From an uncultured Oscillospiraceae bacterium (GTDB taxonomy: Bacteria; Bacillota; Clostridia; Oscillospirales; Acutalibacteraceae), in the NCBI GenBank assembly GCA_900545625.1, contig UQZS01000005.1:1-57086 (forward strand): a DNA stretch of 57,086 bases. The letters are read 5' to 3'. Of this stretch, positions 41,816 to 49,374 are shown piece by piece. How positions within the stretch are numbered: position 1 is the stretch's first letter; every line of letters starts with the position of its first letter. Under the pieces are notes generated by a model, which searched no databases, was not told the DNA's origin, and worked only from the letters and a program-made list of their open reading frames with translations. The position numbers were made by a program, and so were the translations under genes.

Positions 41816-41821
41816 TATATA

Positions 41822-41850
41822 TTTACAAATTTGTTTTCTTGTGTTATACT
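41822..41850 (+). promoter_or_regulatory. Repressor promoter
   Basis: TTTACA (41822-41827), 17 bp, TATACT (41845-41850). Its -35 is only 6 bp from that of the opposing promoter, so binding of polymerase at the two is probably exclusive. Confidence 0.8.
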
Positions 41851-41872
41851 TCAATTCATTAGAGGTGATTTT

Positions 41873-42646
41873 ATGCCATATACAGCTTTATTAAACAAAC
41901 TGATTGAAAACAGCAATTTAACAGTTAAGGAAATTGCGGAACACTGCACAGAGAGCGGAACAAAAATCACGGCTGCATACATCAGCACTTTACGAAACGC
42001 TGCAGATAACCGTTCGCCGTCCGATGATGTTTCGAGAGCTCTTGCGAAAGCCTGCGGTGCGAAGAATGAAAATGTGCTTGTGATTGAAGCATATTTAGAT
42101 AAAGCACCTAAAGAATTTAGTGGCTTAATGTCCTTTGTTCGGAACGCGGTTATTGAGACGATTGCGGGGGCTTTTGAAAATCAATTCCCAAAAGAAATGA
42201 TTGATAAAGTTCGAGAGCAAGTACAAAAGATGCCCGTAGCCGATTTGGTCATTTCATTGAATGAGCAAGAAACAACTGATTTTACAAAACAACTCGGTAC
42301 ATTGAATATAACGCATGACGAAAAATATACAGATTGGAATTTGCATGCGGAATTAAAACGGGCGGTTGGTTTTGAAGTAAAAGATGATTCTATGTTCCCG
42401 ACCATTCCAAAAGGCAGTAAAGTAACCCTTGAAATGAAAACGCTTCCAGAATATACAGACGGTGATATTTTAGCTTTCATTAAAAAAGGAGAGCAAGATA
42501 TTCAATATAGAAAAGTAGTCTTTTTGGATGAAGAACACAATGCGTTTGCAATGATTCCCATAAACAGCGAATATTCCACAAAGACATATACTGCCAAAGA
42601 TGTGACAGTTCTCGGTAAAGCAACGCAGGTCATCAGTGAATTGTAA
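41873..42646 (+). CDS. HTH repressor with S24 (LexA/CI-like) peptidase domain
   Basis: 257 residues. The N-terminal part (about 1-65; LTVKEIAEHCTESGTKITAA, YISTLRNAADNRSPSDDVS) is a DNA-binding HTH of the XRE kind. The C-terminal domain (about 165-255) is S24-like: VKDDSMFPTIPKGSKV with the nucleophile Ser173, DGDILAFIKKGEQ, and the general-base region IQYRKVVF (Lys214), ending FAMIPINSEYSTK. A canonical Ala-Gly or Cys-Gly cleavage site is not obvious before Ser173, so RecA-stimulated self-cleavage is plausible but not proven. Divergent from rep; AGAGGTG precedes ATG 41873. Likely keeps the element silent. Confidence 0.9.
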   Translation: MPYTALLNKLIENSNLTVKEIAEHCTESGTKITAAYISTLRNAADNRSPSDDVSRALAKACGAKNENVLVIEAYLDKAPKEFSGLMSFVRNAVIETIAGAFENQFPKEMIDKVREQVQKMPVADLVISLNEQETTDFTKQLGTLNITHDEKYTDWNLHAELKRAVGFEVKDDSMFPTIPKGSKVTLEMKTLPEYTDGDILAFIKKGEQDIQYRKVVFLDEEHNAFAMIPINSEYSTKTYTAKDVTVLGKATQVISEL

Positions 42647-42664
42647 AACGCTCGCCGCTGGGCA

Positions 42665-42700
42665 GAGGGTGCGCCAAAAATGGCGCACCCTCGCTTTTTA
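42665..42700 (+). terminator. Terminator of the repressor gene
   Basis: Perfect 12-bp stem GAGGGTGCGCCA / TGGCGCACCCTC with loop AAAA, then GCTTTTTA. Confidence 0.88.
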
Positions 42701-42730
42701 GCGTGGTCGAACCTAAGCGGTGACCGCAGC

Positions 42731-42782
42731 AAAAATCCTGTCAAGGGCAAGCGTTGTGCTTCGCACCCTTGACAGGATTTTT
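42731..42782. repeat. Long inverted repeat near the right end of the element
   Basis: Perfect 17-bp arms (42731-42747 and 42766-42782) with an 18-base loop; A-rich before and T-rich after, so it could terminate in both directions. Confidence 0.75.
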
Positions 42783-42814
42783 TACGCCCGCAGGCAGTGA
42801 CAGCAATAACAGGT

Positions 42815-42834
42815 TTTCTAACACATTTCTAACA
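42815..42834. promoter_or_regulatory. Right integrase arm-type sites
   Basis: TTTCTAACA at 42815-42823 and 42826-42834, same sequence and orientation as the pair at 39192-39212. Confidence 0.65.
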
Positions 42835-42975
42835 TTTTAGCTTGATTTACGCCAAATTGACGAATAAGCAAATACAAGCGTTAACTGCGCCAACACGCTA
42901 AAAACGTAGATATATCAAGGGATTTCAAGGATTTTCGCAAAGCAAGATAACCTTGTATAAAACTTACTCGGCAAA

Positions 42976-43032
42976 ACTCAAAATCCAGTGGTAGCGATAC
43001 CGTACCGGTTCGACCCCGGTCACCGGCACCAG
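42976..43032. repeat. attR: 3' part of tRNA-Leu
   Basis: 57 bases identical to attL: anticodon loop, variable arm, T-arm, acceptor strand and CCA. It is the original chromosomal 3' end of the tRNA gene, now without its 5' half. Confidence 0.95.
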
Positions 43033-43073
43033 GCTGAGCCTGGACGCAATTCGCGTTCCAGGTTCAGCTTTTT
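43033..43073 (+). terminator. Displaced host terminator of tRNA-Leu
   Basis: Stem GCTGAGCCTGGA / TCCAGGTTCAGC (one G-U) followed by TTTTT, immediately after attR. In the empty chromosome it would have followed the tRNA directly. Confidence 0.82.
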
Positions 43074-43215
43074 CTTTTGCCTTGCCTGCTCGCGCTTATA
43101 GCGGGTATTTTTTGTCAACGCTTTCCGGTCGAGTGCCTTGACACGCGATTCACAAGCGAGGCTTTTCCTATTTAAAAAGATTGTCGCCTGCGTCTAAAGC
43201 AGACCGTGTTGTAAT

Positions 43216-43259
43216 AAAAGAGAACGACAACTTTCAAACAAAAGCTGTCGTTCTCTTTT
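43216..43259. terminator. Terminator of the oad operon
   Basis: Perfect 14-bp stem (43216-43229, 43246-43259) starting AAAAGAGAACGACA, with A- and T-tracts; just past the oadB stop. The stretch 43074-43215 shows no gene. Confidence 0.85.
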
Positions 43260-43274
43260 TGTGTTGATTTTACC

Positions 43275-44468
43275 TTATTCAAACAGCATCAGCAAATACC
43301 CGGCTGCGACGGCGGAGCCGATAACGCCCGCGACGTTCGGACCCATGGCATGCATCAAAAGGAAGTTGGTCGCATTGTACTTGCGTCCCTCTACCTGCGA
43401 TACACGCGCCGCCATCGGCACGGCGGAAACGCCGGCAGAGCCGATGAGCGGATTGATCTTTCCTTTGGTGATCAAGTTTAAGAGTTTCGCAAACAACACG
43501 CCGCCCGCTGTGGAAAAGGCGAATGCCAACAAACCGATTGCGATGATCAGCAGTGTTTTGAAATCCAAAAAGGTTTTGCCCTCTGCCGTTGCGCCTACCG
43601 AAACGCCCAAAAGGATCGTCACGATATTGCAAAGCGAGTTCTGCGCCGTATCGCTCAATCGGTCGGTGACACCGCTTTCCCGAAGCAGGTTGCCGAGCAT
43701 CAGCATGCCGAGAAGCGGCGCGACAGACGGCAGGAACAATATGCACAGCACAGTGACAACAATGGGGAAAATGATTTTTTCCGCTTTGCTGACCTTGCGC
43801 AGTTGCTCCATTTTAATCTCACGTTCTTTTTTGGTCGTCAAAAGGCGCATGATCGGCGGCTGAATGAGCGGGATCAGCGCCATATAGGAGTATGCCGCCA
43901 CAGCGATCGGACCGAGCAAATGCGGCGCGAGCTTGGATGTCAGATAAATCGCCGTCGGACCGTCCGCCCCGCCGATGATTGCGATAGATGCCGCTTCTTT
44001 TGCGGTAAAGCCATCAAAGCCGGGGATCATCCCACTGCAAATCGCGATGATAAACGCGACATAAATGCCGAGCTGCGCCGCCGCCCCGAGCAAAAGGCTC
44101 GAAGGATTTGCGAGCAGCGGCCCGAAATCGGTCATCGCGCCGACAGCTAAGAAAATCAGGCAGGGGAAGATGCTGGATTTTACGCCGGAATATATCAACC
44201 GTAAAACGCCTGTATCGTACCAGTGCGCCCCTTCCACGACCTCTCCCTCATAAGAGGAGAGCATCAGCGGATCATACATGATATCGGGGTAGACGTTAAC
44301 AAGCAGCATACCGAAAGCGATCGGCAGAAGCAAAAGCGGCTCAAATTTTTTGACGATCGCAAGGTATAAAAGGACAAAGGATACCGCGATCATCACCCAG
44401 TTTTGCCAGCCGAGCGACAAAAAACCGGATTCTTGCAAAAGTTCGGAAAGTGCATGAAAAACGGACAT
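43275..44468 (-). CDS. oadB: Na+-translocating decarboxylase beta subunit
   Basis: 397-residue integral membrane subunit that decarboxylates carboxybiotin and pumps sodium out. About nine to ten membrane segments. Conserved regions are [20 protein letters not shown], which holds the essential aspartate, [21 protein letters not shown], and the [21 protein letters not shown] stretch near the C-terminus with its serine/arginine. It begins 17 bp after the double-biotin carrier and is the last gene of oadA-oadG-carrier-oadB. Alternative partners (methylmalonyl-CoA or glutaconyl-CoA) share this subunit, but the alpha chain points to oxaloacetate. Confidence 0.96.
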   Translation of the reverse strand: MSVFHALSELLQESGFLSLGWQNWVMIAVSFVLLYLAIVKKFEPLLLLPIAFGMLLVNVYPDIMYDPLMLSSYEGEVVEGAHWYDTGVLRLIYSGVKSSIFPCLIFLAVGAMTDFGPLLANPSSLLLGAAAQLGIYVAFIIAICSGMIPGFDGFTAKEAASIAIIGGADGPTAIYLTSKLAPHLLGPIAVAAYSYMALIPLIQPPIMRLLTTKKEREIKMEQLRKVSKAEKIIFPIVVTVLCILFLPSVAPLLGMLMLGNLLRESGVTDRLSDTAQNSLCNIVTILLGVSVGATAEGKTFLDFKTLLIIAIGLLAFAFSTAGGVLFAKLLNLITKGKINPLIGSAGVSAVPMAARVSQVEGRKYNATNFLLMHAMGPNVAGVIGSAVAAGYLLMLFE

Positions 44469-44485
44469 GGTGCAATTGCACCTCC

Positions 44486-45229
44486 TTACCCGATATAGGC
44501 GAGTGCTTCGTCTGTTGCGACTGTACTGCCCTTTGTAGCAGTCACGTTTGTGACAGTACCGGAAATGGGCGCGACGATCTCATTTTCCATTTTCATAGCT
44601 TCAAGAACAAACATGACATCGCCTGCATTGACCGCCTGACCTGCCTGCACGTTGACGCTCAGGATCGTGCCGGGCATCGGGGCATTGACCGCCGTGCCGG
44701 AAGCGGGCGCCGCAGGTGCAGGCGCTGCTGCAGGAGCTGCCGGAGCCGGTGCGGCAACAGGTGCTGGAGCCGGCGCGGGAGCAGCAACAGGCGTGGGAGC
44801 AGGTGCTGCCGTCGCCGTGCCGCCGATGCTTGCAAGCAATTCATCGGTTGCAACGGTACTGCCCTTGGTGGCAAGTACTGCCGAGACCTTACCGTCACAG
44901 GGGGCGACGATCTCGTTTTCCATTTTCATGGCTTCAAGCACAAAGAGAACTTCTCCTGCTTTGACGTCCTGCCCAACCGAGACATTCACGCTTAAAACCG
45001 TGCCCGGCATCGGTGCTTTGATGTCTGTACCGCCTGTAACCGTAACAGCAGGTGCTGCAGGTGCAGCGGGAGCTGCCGGAGCCGGTGCGGGTGCCGCCGC
45101 AGGGGCAGGTGCTGCTGCGGGAGCGGGAGCGGCGACAGCGGCGGGCGTGACAGCAGTCACGATCGCTTCGCTGTGTTCATCGACCTCTACCTCATAATTT
45201 TTGCCGTTCAATGTAACAATATACTTCAT
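44486..45229 (-). CDS. Biotin carrier protein with two tandem biotinyl domains
   Basis: 247 residues. Two complete biotin-attachment domains, each starting with KAPMPGT or NAPMPGT and carrying the biotin-lysine motif EAMKMEN: lysines 102 and 213. They are separated by an Ala/Pro linker of about 40 residues, and a similar linker follows the short N-terminal strand region ([16 protein letters not shown]). Decarboxylase carriers normally have one such domain; the second is the oddity here. The carried biotin shuttles CO2 from OadA to OadB. 12 bp from the upstream oadG-like gene. Near-identical domain sequences suggest recent duplication. Confidence 0.94.
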   Translation of the reverse strand: MKYIVTLNGKNYEVEVDEHSEAIVTAVTPAAVAAPAPAAAPAPAAAPAPAPAAPAAPAAPAVTVTGGTDIKAPMPGTVLSVNVSVGQDVKAGEVLFVLEAMKMENEIVAPCDGKVSAVLATKGSTVATDELLASIGGTATAAPAPTPVAAPAPAPAPVAAPAPAAPAAAPAPAAPASGTAVNAPMPGTILSVNVQAGQAVNAGDVMFVLEAMKMENEIVAPISGTVTNVTATKGSTVATDEALAYIG

Positions 45230-45241
45230 GTGGCTTCTCCC

Positions 45242-45652
45242 TTATTCTTCAATGGCTTTAATGGATTTGAATTCCAAATGGTTGAGCGGGATCCCGCTTT
45301 CGTTCGATATGATCGCCATAATGACAGCAGCGGATTTTTCATCGCAGTCGTACAGCTCCAACTGACCGGCGGATTGATTCTCCGGCAGGGGGACGCCGTT
45401 CACAACAGGTGCTGCTGCGGAAGCAGCAGGGGCCGCACTTTGCGCGACAGACACAGGCGTGGTTGCTGCTGCTGTTGCTTCTTCAGCCTGTTGGCCCTTG
45501 CCCTGCGCGGCGCGAACGCCCTTGGAAATGAGCAGCACCAAAACGGCGAGCACAATGAGAACGATCAAAACCACGATCATACCCGTAGAGGAAATGCTGA
45601 ACGCTTCCCCGACGGACATTCCGCTTTCGGCGGCAAGTACACTGAGATCCAT
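45242..45652 (-). CDS. OadG-like small membrane subunit
   Basis: 136 residues: short extracellular N-terminus, one membrane helix (about 23-45, TGMIVVLIVLIVLAVLVLLI), then an Ala-rich linker and a folded C-terminal domain (ELYDCDEKSAAVIMAIISNE). This is the OadG/glutaconyl-CoA decarboxylase delta pattern: a membrane anchor that holds the alpha and biotin subunits to OadB. Position between oadA and the carrier supports it. Sequence of this family is weakly conserved, so the call leans on topology and context. Confidence 0.85.
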   Translation of the reverse strand: MDLSVLAAESGMSVGEAFSISSTGMIVVLIVLIVLAVLVLLISKGVRAAQGKGQQAEEATAAATTPVSVAQSAAPAASAAAPVVNGVPLPENQSAGQLELYDCDEKSAAVIMAIISNESGIPLNHLEFKSIKAIEE

Positions 45653-45664
45653 GTTCGCCCCTCC

Positions 45665-47044
45665 TTACTCGACCTTGGTAATGGCATAGGCGAAGGTGTT
45701 GTGCTTCTTCTCCTCGCGCTCTTTCAGGAAGGCCTCCGCCTGCGTCGGGAAAGCAATATAGGAAAGCACATCCTCATCGCTGTGTGCAAGAGCACCGATC
45801 TCTCTTTTTGCATTTTCAAAACCGGGTTCCAGCGTATCTGCAAAACGGCAAGTGATGGGCTGCTCGTCACCGAGCACCTTTTTCTGGAGATCCTTGTCGA
45901 TCTCGCCGGGCGCTCTGCCGTATTCGCCGCGGATATACGCCTTGACTTCCTTCGATACGTTCTTATACCGTTCGCCCGCAAGCACATTGGCGGTCGCCTG
46001 CACGCCGACCATCTGGCTCATAGGCGTGACCAGCGGGGGATAGCCGAGATCCTTGCGCACACGGGGCGTTTCAGCAAGCACCTCTTCAAATTTATCCATT
46101 TTGTTTTGCGCGGTAAGCTGTGCTACGAGGTTCGAGAGCATGCCGCCGGGAACCTGATAGTTAAGTGCATCCGTATCGGTGGAGAGCACTACGGGGTTGA
46201 GCTGCCCGTTTTCCAGATATTTTGCTTTAATGGGCTTGAAGAAGTCATTGATCTCTTTAAGCACATCCGTGTCCAAATCAACTTCATAGCCCTCTTGAGC
46301 CAGCGCATACGCCATAGTCTCGGTCGGGACCTGCGAGGTGCCGCCGGAGAACGAAGAGATCGCTGTATCAATCACATCGCAACCCGCTTCCACAGCCTTT
46401 TGCAGTGTCAGCATGCCCAGTCCCGTTGTCGAATGCGTGTGCAGGATGATCGGGACTTTTACGTTTTCTTTGAGCGCCTTTACGGTGTCGTAGGCTTCCT
46501 GCGGGCCCATGATGCCCGCCATATCCTTGATGCAGATGGTCTGGCAGCCAAGGCTTTCCATCTCTTTTGCAAGCTTGACATAGGCTTCGAGGTTGTGGAT
46601 GGGGCTTTTCGTATAGCTGATAGCGCCCGAGGCAATCGCGCCGTTTTTGAGGGTTTCGTCCACCGCTACTTCGATGTTGCGCACATCGTTGAGTGCGTCA
46701 AAAATGCGGATGATGTCAATACCGTTCTGCACGGATTTTTGTACAAATTTGCGTACTACGTCGTCGGGATAATGCTTGTAGCCGAGCAGGTTTTGCCCGC
46801 GCAGCAGCATTTGGAGCTTTGTGTTGGGGCACTTTTCGCGGATCTTGCGAAGGCGCTCCCACGGATCTTCGTCTAAATACCGCAAGCACGAGTCAAATGT
46901 CGCGCCGCCCCAGCATTCAAGCGAATAATAGCCGGCACGGTCCATGGTCTCCAAAATGCCCTCAAATTCCTTGAAGGGCAGACGCGTCGCAATCAGGGAC
47001 TGGTTGGCGTCGCGCAGGACCGTTTCCGTAAATTGAACTTTCAT
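45665..47044 (-). CDS. oadA: Oxaloacetate decarboxylase alpha subunit (carboxyltransferase)
   Basis: 459 residues, cytoplasmic carboxyltransferase that moves CO2 from oxaloacetate to biotin. TIM barrel with VLRDANQSLIATRLP (metal Asp), LECWGGATFDSCLRYLDEDPW, MLLRGQNLLGYKHY, CIKDMAGIMGP with the modified lysine, and ILHTHSTTGLG with metal histidines; PYC_OADA C-terminal domain after about residue 300. The usual C-terminal biotin domain is missing because the carrier is a separate gene. Start ATG 47044 (MKVQFTETVLRDANQ) with GGAGG 7 bp ahead. First gene of the operon. Confidence 0.96.
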   Translation of the reverse strand: MKVQFTETVLRDANQSLIATRLPFKEFEGILETMDRAGYYSLECWGGATFDSCLRYLDEDPWERLRKIREKCPNTKLQMLLRGQNLLGYKHYPDDVVRKFVQKSVQNGIDIIRIFDALNDVRNIEVAVDETLKNGAIASGAISYTKSPIHNLEAYVKLAKEMESLGCQTICIKDMAGIMGPQEAYDTVKALKENVKVPIILHTHSTTGLGMLTLQKAVEAGCDVIDTAISSFSGGTSQVPTETMAYALAQEGYEVDLDTDVLKEINDFFKPIKAKYLENGQLNPVVLSTDTDALNYQVPGGMLSNLVAQLTAQNKMDKFEEVLAETPRVRKDLGYPPLVTPMSQMVGVQATANVLAGERYKNVSKEVKAYIRGEYGRAPGEIDKDLQKKVLGDEQPITCRFADTLEPGFENAKREIGALAHSDEDVLSYIAFPTQAEAFLKEREEKKHNTFAYAITKVE

Positions 47045-47105
47045 ATATTTGCCTCCATACAGAAAATTGCGGATAAAGAAACCCAAAATTATCCGATTGT
47101 TTGAA

Positions 47106-47134
47106 ATTATACCTTATATAGTGTATAGATTCAA
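47106..47134 (-). promoter_or_regulatory. oad operon promoter
   Basis: Minus strand: TTGAAT (47129-47134), 17 bp, TATAAT (47106-47111). Confidence 0.85.
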
Positions 47135-47217
47135 TAGCGAAAACATAAGTTGTGAATTTTTGGAAAAAAGCCAAAAAAAACGCCGAAAAGACAGGGCATT
47201 TTTGTTAAACCATTAAC

Positions 47218-47248
47218 AAAGCGCGCAGACTTTCCGTCTGCGCGCTTT
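47218..47248. terminator. Terminator of the flavin oxidoreductase gene
   Basis: Perfect 13-bp stem AAAGCGCGCAGAC / GTCTGCGCGCTTT with loop TTTCC, downstream of the minus-strand gene ending at 47277. Confidence 0.85.
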
Positions 47249-47276
47249 CTGTATGACAAAAAGAATAGTATTGAAA

Positions 47277-49352
47277 TTATCGAAGCGCCTTTGCTGCGGC
47301 ATATCCGGCAGCGGTTGCGTCGGCGATCCTGCCTGTGTGCGCGGCGTCGCCGATCAGTGCGACACGTGGGAACCGGGCTTTGATCTGCGTATAGAGCTTT
47401 TGCTCCGAACGCACGCCGAGCGAGAGCACCGTATATTCCGTATCCAAAAACACTTTTTCACCTGTAGCGGTTTTTTCGAGTTCCAGCTGTTCTGCGCCGA
47501 TCGAACACAGCTTGTGTCCGGTCAAAAAGATCACGCCGTCTTTTTGAAGACGCGGCATACAGTCGTCAATGTGCTGCATCCAAGTGCCGGGCGCAATTTC
47601 GTCTGCCATTTCCACCACGGTCACGCGGTTGCCCTCGGCGCACAAAAGCTCGGCGGTCTCTAAGCCCGTCATTCCCGAACCGATTAAAGCGACCTGTGCG
47701 TTTCTGAGTTTCACTTCTCCGCTCAAAACCTCGTCCGCCGTGCAAACGTTTTTACGTTCGATACCGGGTATGGAGCGCGGACGGATGGCATTTGCACCCG
47801 TCGCCACGATGACCGCGTACGGAGCGTAGCTCGCAATGACCTCTGGCGTCGCTTCAGTGTTATAAAGGATCTTAGCGCCGTGCTTTTCGGCGGCGGTGAC
47901 CAGATCCGCAATACACCAGTTGATTTTGTCTTTGTAGGGCGGTTTGTTGGCGAGCTGTAGCTGCCCGCCAGCAAAGGGCTGTTTTTCGAGCACAACAGGG
48001 GCAAAGCCGCGTTTACCGAGGTGCTCGGCCGCTGTTAAGCCCGCAACGCCCGCACCGACGATAACGACCGTCCGTCCTTCGCCGTCACAGTTGAGCAGAT
48101 CGGTCTCGTGCCCAAGCGTCGGATTGACCGAGCACCCCGCATGTGTACCGTGAAAAGCGTTGTGCTGCATGCTTTCCATGCAGTACAGGCAGCAGATGCA
48201 CCGCTTGATGTCTTCCGGATGTCCGGCCTTTGCTTTGTTTGCCCATTCAGGGTCGGCGATGTGCGGACGGCCGAGACAGACAAAGTCCTGAATACCTTCT
48301 TCCAACTGCTGTTCCGCCTGTTCAGGCGAACGGATCAGATTTGCGGCAAGGACGGGAATGCGAACAGCCTTTTTGACCGCTGCCGCCATATATTTGCGCC
48401 AGCCGGGTTCAAAGGAGGTCGGCTCCAGCCAATAGTTGTAAGTGTCGTACCCGGCGGAAGACACATCGATCGCATCCGCGCCGGCTTCCTCCAGCCGTTT
48501 TGCCATCTGCACGCCCTCCTCGAGCGTGTAGCCGACGCCCGGGCGGCCGGCTTCCCGGTAGCATTCGTCCACACTCAGCCGCACGATCACGGGGAAGCTG
48601 CTCCCGCACGAGGCCTTGATGCCGGTCAGGATCTCCAAAAGAAAGCGCATACGGTTTTCTAGACTTCCGCCGTATTCATCCGTGCGGCGGTTCGTGTAAG
48701 GACTTAAAAACTGCTGCAAAAGATAGCCGTGTGCAGCGTGCAGCATCACACCGTCCGCGCCCGCTTTCTGCACGCGCACCGCGCCCGCAATGAACTGCTG
48801 CACGAGCTTGTGGATCTCCGAAACGCTCAAAGCGCGGTTGCGGCTGTCGGCGGAATAGGCTTTTTCGCATGCGGAAGGGGAGACGGTTTTCAGGAAAATA
48901 TCTTTTTTCATAAAGGGCATAAGGTGCGGCGCGGCTTTATAAAACAGCTTGCCGTATGCTTTGCCGAGCACATGCTCCATGGCTACACTTACAGGCACCG
49001 TTCCCATCATCAGACCAAGATTTTGCCGCCCGGGATGGTGCAGCTGCACAAAGAATTTTGCGCCGTGGCGCTGCACGCGCCGTGCGAGCTCCGCAAGCGG
49101 CTGAATGTGGTAATCGTGGCTGACCGCGAGCTGGGCAAATGCGGATGCCCCGCTGAAATCATTGACACGGGTGATCTCGGTTACGATCAGCCCCGCGCCG
49201 CCGCGCGCACGCGCTTCATAATAATTCATCATTTCCTCGGTAGGTCTGCCGTCGAACTGCCCGAAGCCGAGCATCATCGGCGGCATAACGATGCGGTTCC
49301 TGATCTCTACATTGCCGATCTTTCCGGGGGTGAACAACTTTTCGTAAGGCAT
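47277..49352 (-). CDS. Old-yellow-enzyme-type NADH:flavin oxidoreductase (2,4-dienoyl-CoA reductase-like)
   Basis: 691 residues. N-terminal FMN barrel (about 1-340): FTPGKIGNVEIRNRIVMPPM, FVQLHHPGRQN, GVMLHAAHGYLLQQFLSPYTN and the NRRTDEYGGSLENRMRFLLE block. A [4Fe-4S] cluster is bound by CICCLYC and a later Cys in THAGCSVNP. The C-terminal half binds FAD (VVIVGAGVAGLTAAEHLGKRG) and NAD(P)H (VALIGSGMTGLETAELL). This is the DCR/BaiCD-type three-cofactor architecture reducing activated double bonds in enoyl-CoA, bile acids or aromatics; the substrate is unknown. ATG 49352 with AAAGGAG ahead. The next gene upstream ends 22 bp before. Confidence 0.94.
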   Translation of the reverse strand: MPYEKLFTPGKIGNVEIRNRIVMPPMMLGFGQFDGRPTEEMMNYYEARARGGAGLIVTEITRVNDFSGASAFAQLAVSHDYHIQPLAELARRVQRHGAKFFVQLHHPGRQNLGLMMGTVPVSVAMEHVLGKAYGKLFYKAAPHLMPFMKKDIFLKTVSPSACEKAYSADSRNRALSVSEIHKLVQQFIAGAVRVQKAGADGVMLHAAHGYLLQQFLSPYTNRRTDEYGGSLENRMRFLLEILTGIKASCGSSFPVIVRLSVDECYREAGRPGVGYTLEEGVQMAKRLEEAGADAIDVSSAGYDTYNYWLEPTSFEPGWRKYMAAAVKKAVRIPVLAANLIRSPEQAEQQLEEGIQDFVCLGRPHIADPEWANKAKAGHPEDIKRCICCLYCMESMQHNAFHGTHAGCSVNPTLGHETDLLNCDGEGRTVVIVGAGVAGLTAAEHLGKRGFAPVVLEKQPFAGGQLQLANKPPYKDKINWCIADLVTAAEKHGAKILYNTEATPEVIASYAPYAVIVATGANAIRPRSIPGIERKNVCTADEVLSGEVKLRNAQVALIGSGMTGLETAELLCAEGNRVTVVEMADEIAPGTWMQHIDDCMPRLQKDGVIFLTGHKLCSIGAEQLELEKTATGEKVFLDTEYTVLSLGVRSEQKLYTQIKARFPRVALIGDAAHTGRIADATAAGYAAAKALR

Positions 49353-49374
49353 GATTTTCGTTCTCCTTTGGTAA

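Larger units (their letters stand above)
39054..43032. mobile_element. Integrated CRESS-Rep replicon in tRNA-Leu
   Basis: Bounded by 57-bp perfect direct repeats (39054-39110 and 42976-43032) derived from the 3' part of tRNA-Leu; one repeat length removed, the circular form would be 3922 bp. It is AT-rich compared with the host. Contents: integrase, small HTH protein and Rep, all on the minus strand, a divergent S24-type repressor, a circovirus-like origin hairpin, paired TTTCTAACA sites near each end, and terminators. No capsid, relaxase or conjugation gene is present, so it is a plasmid-like integrative element rather than a complete phage. Confidence 0.93.

Noticed and set aside
42976..43032. 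A second tRNA-Leu
   Set aside because: Only the part from the anticodon loop to CCA is present; the acceptor 5' strand and D-arm are missing. It is the attR copy of the element.
44652..45197. Alanine/glycine-rich reading frame on the plus strand
   Set aside because: Mirror image of the Ala/Pro linkers in the double-biotin carrier.
45173..46876. Long open frame antisense to oadG/oadA
   Set aside because: Opposes two strongly supported genes; the predicted protein is low-complexity and has no family features.
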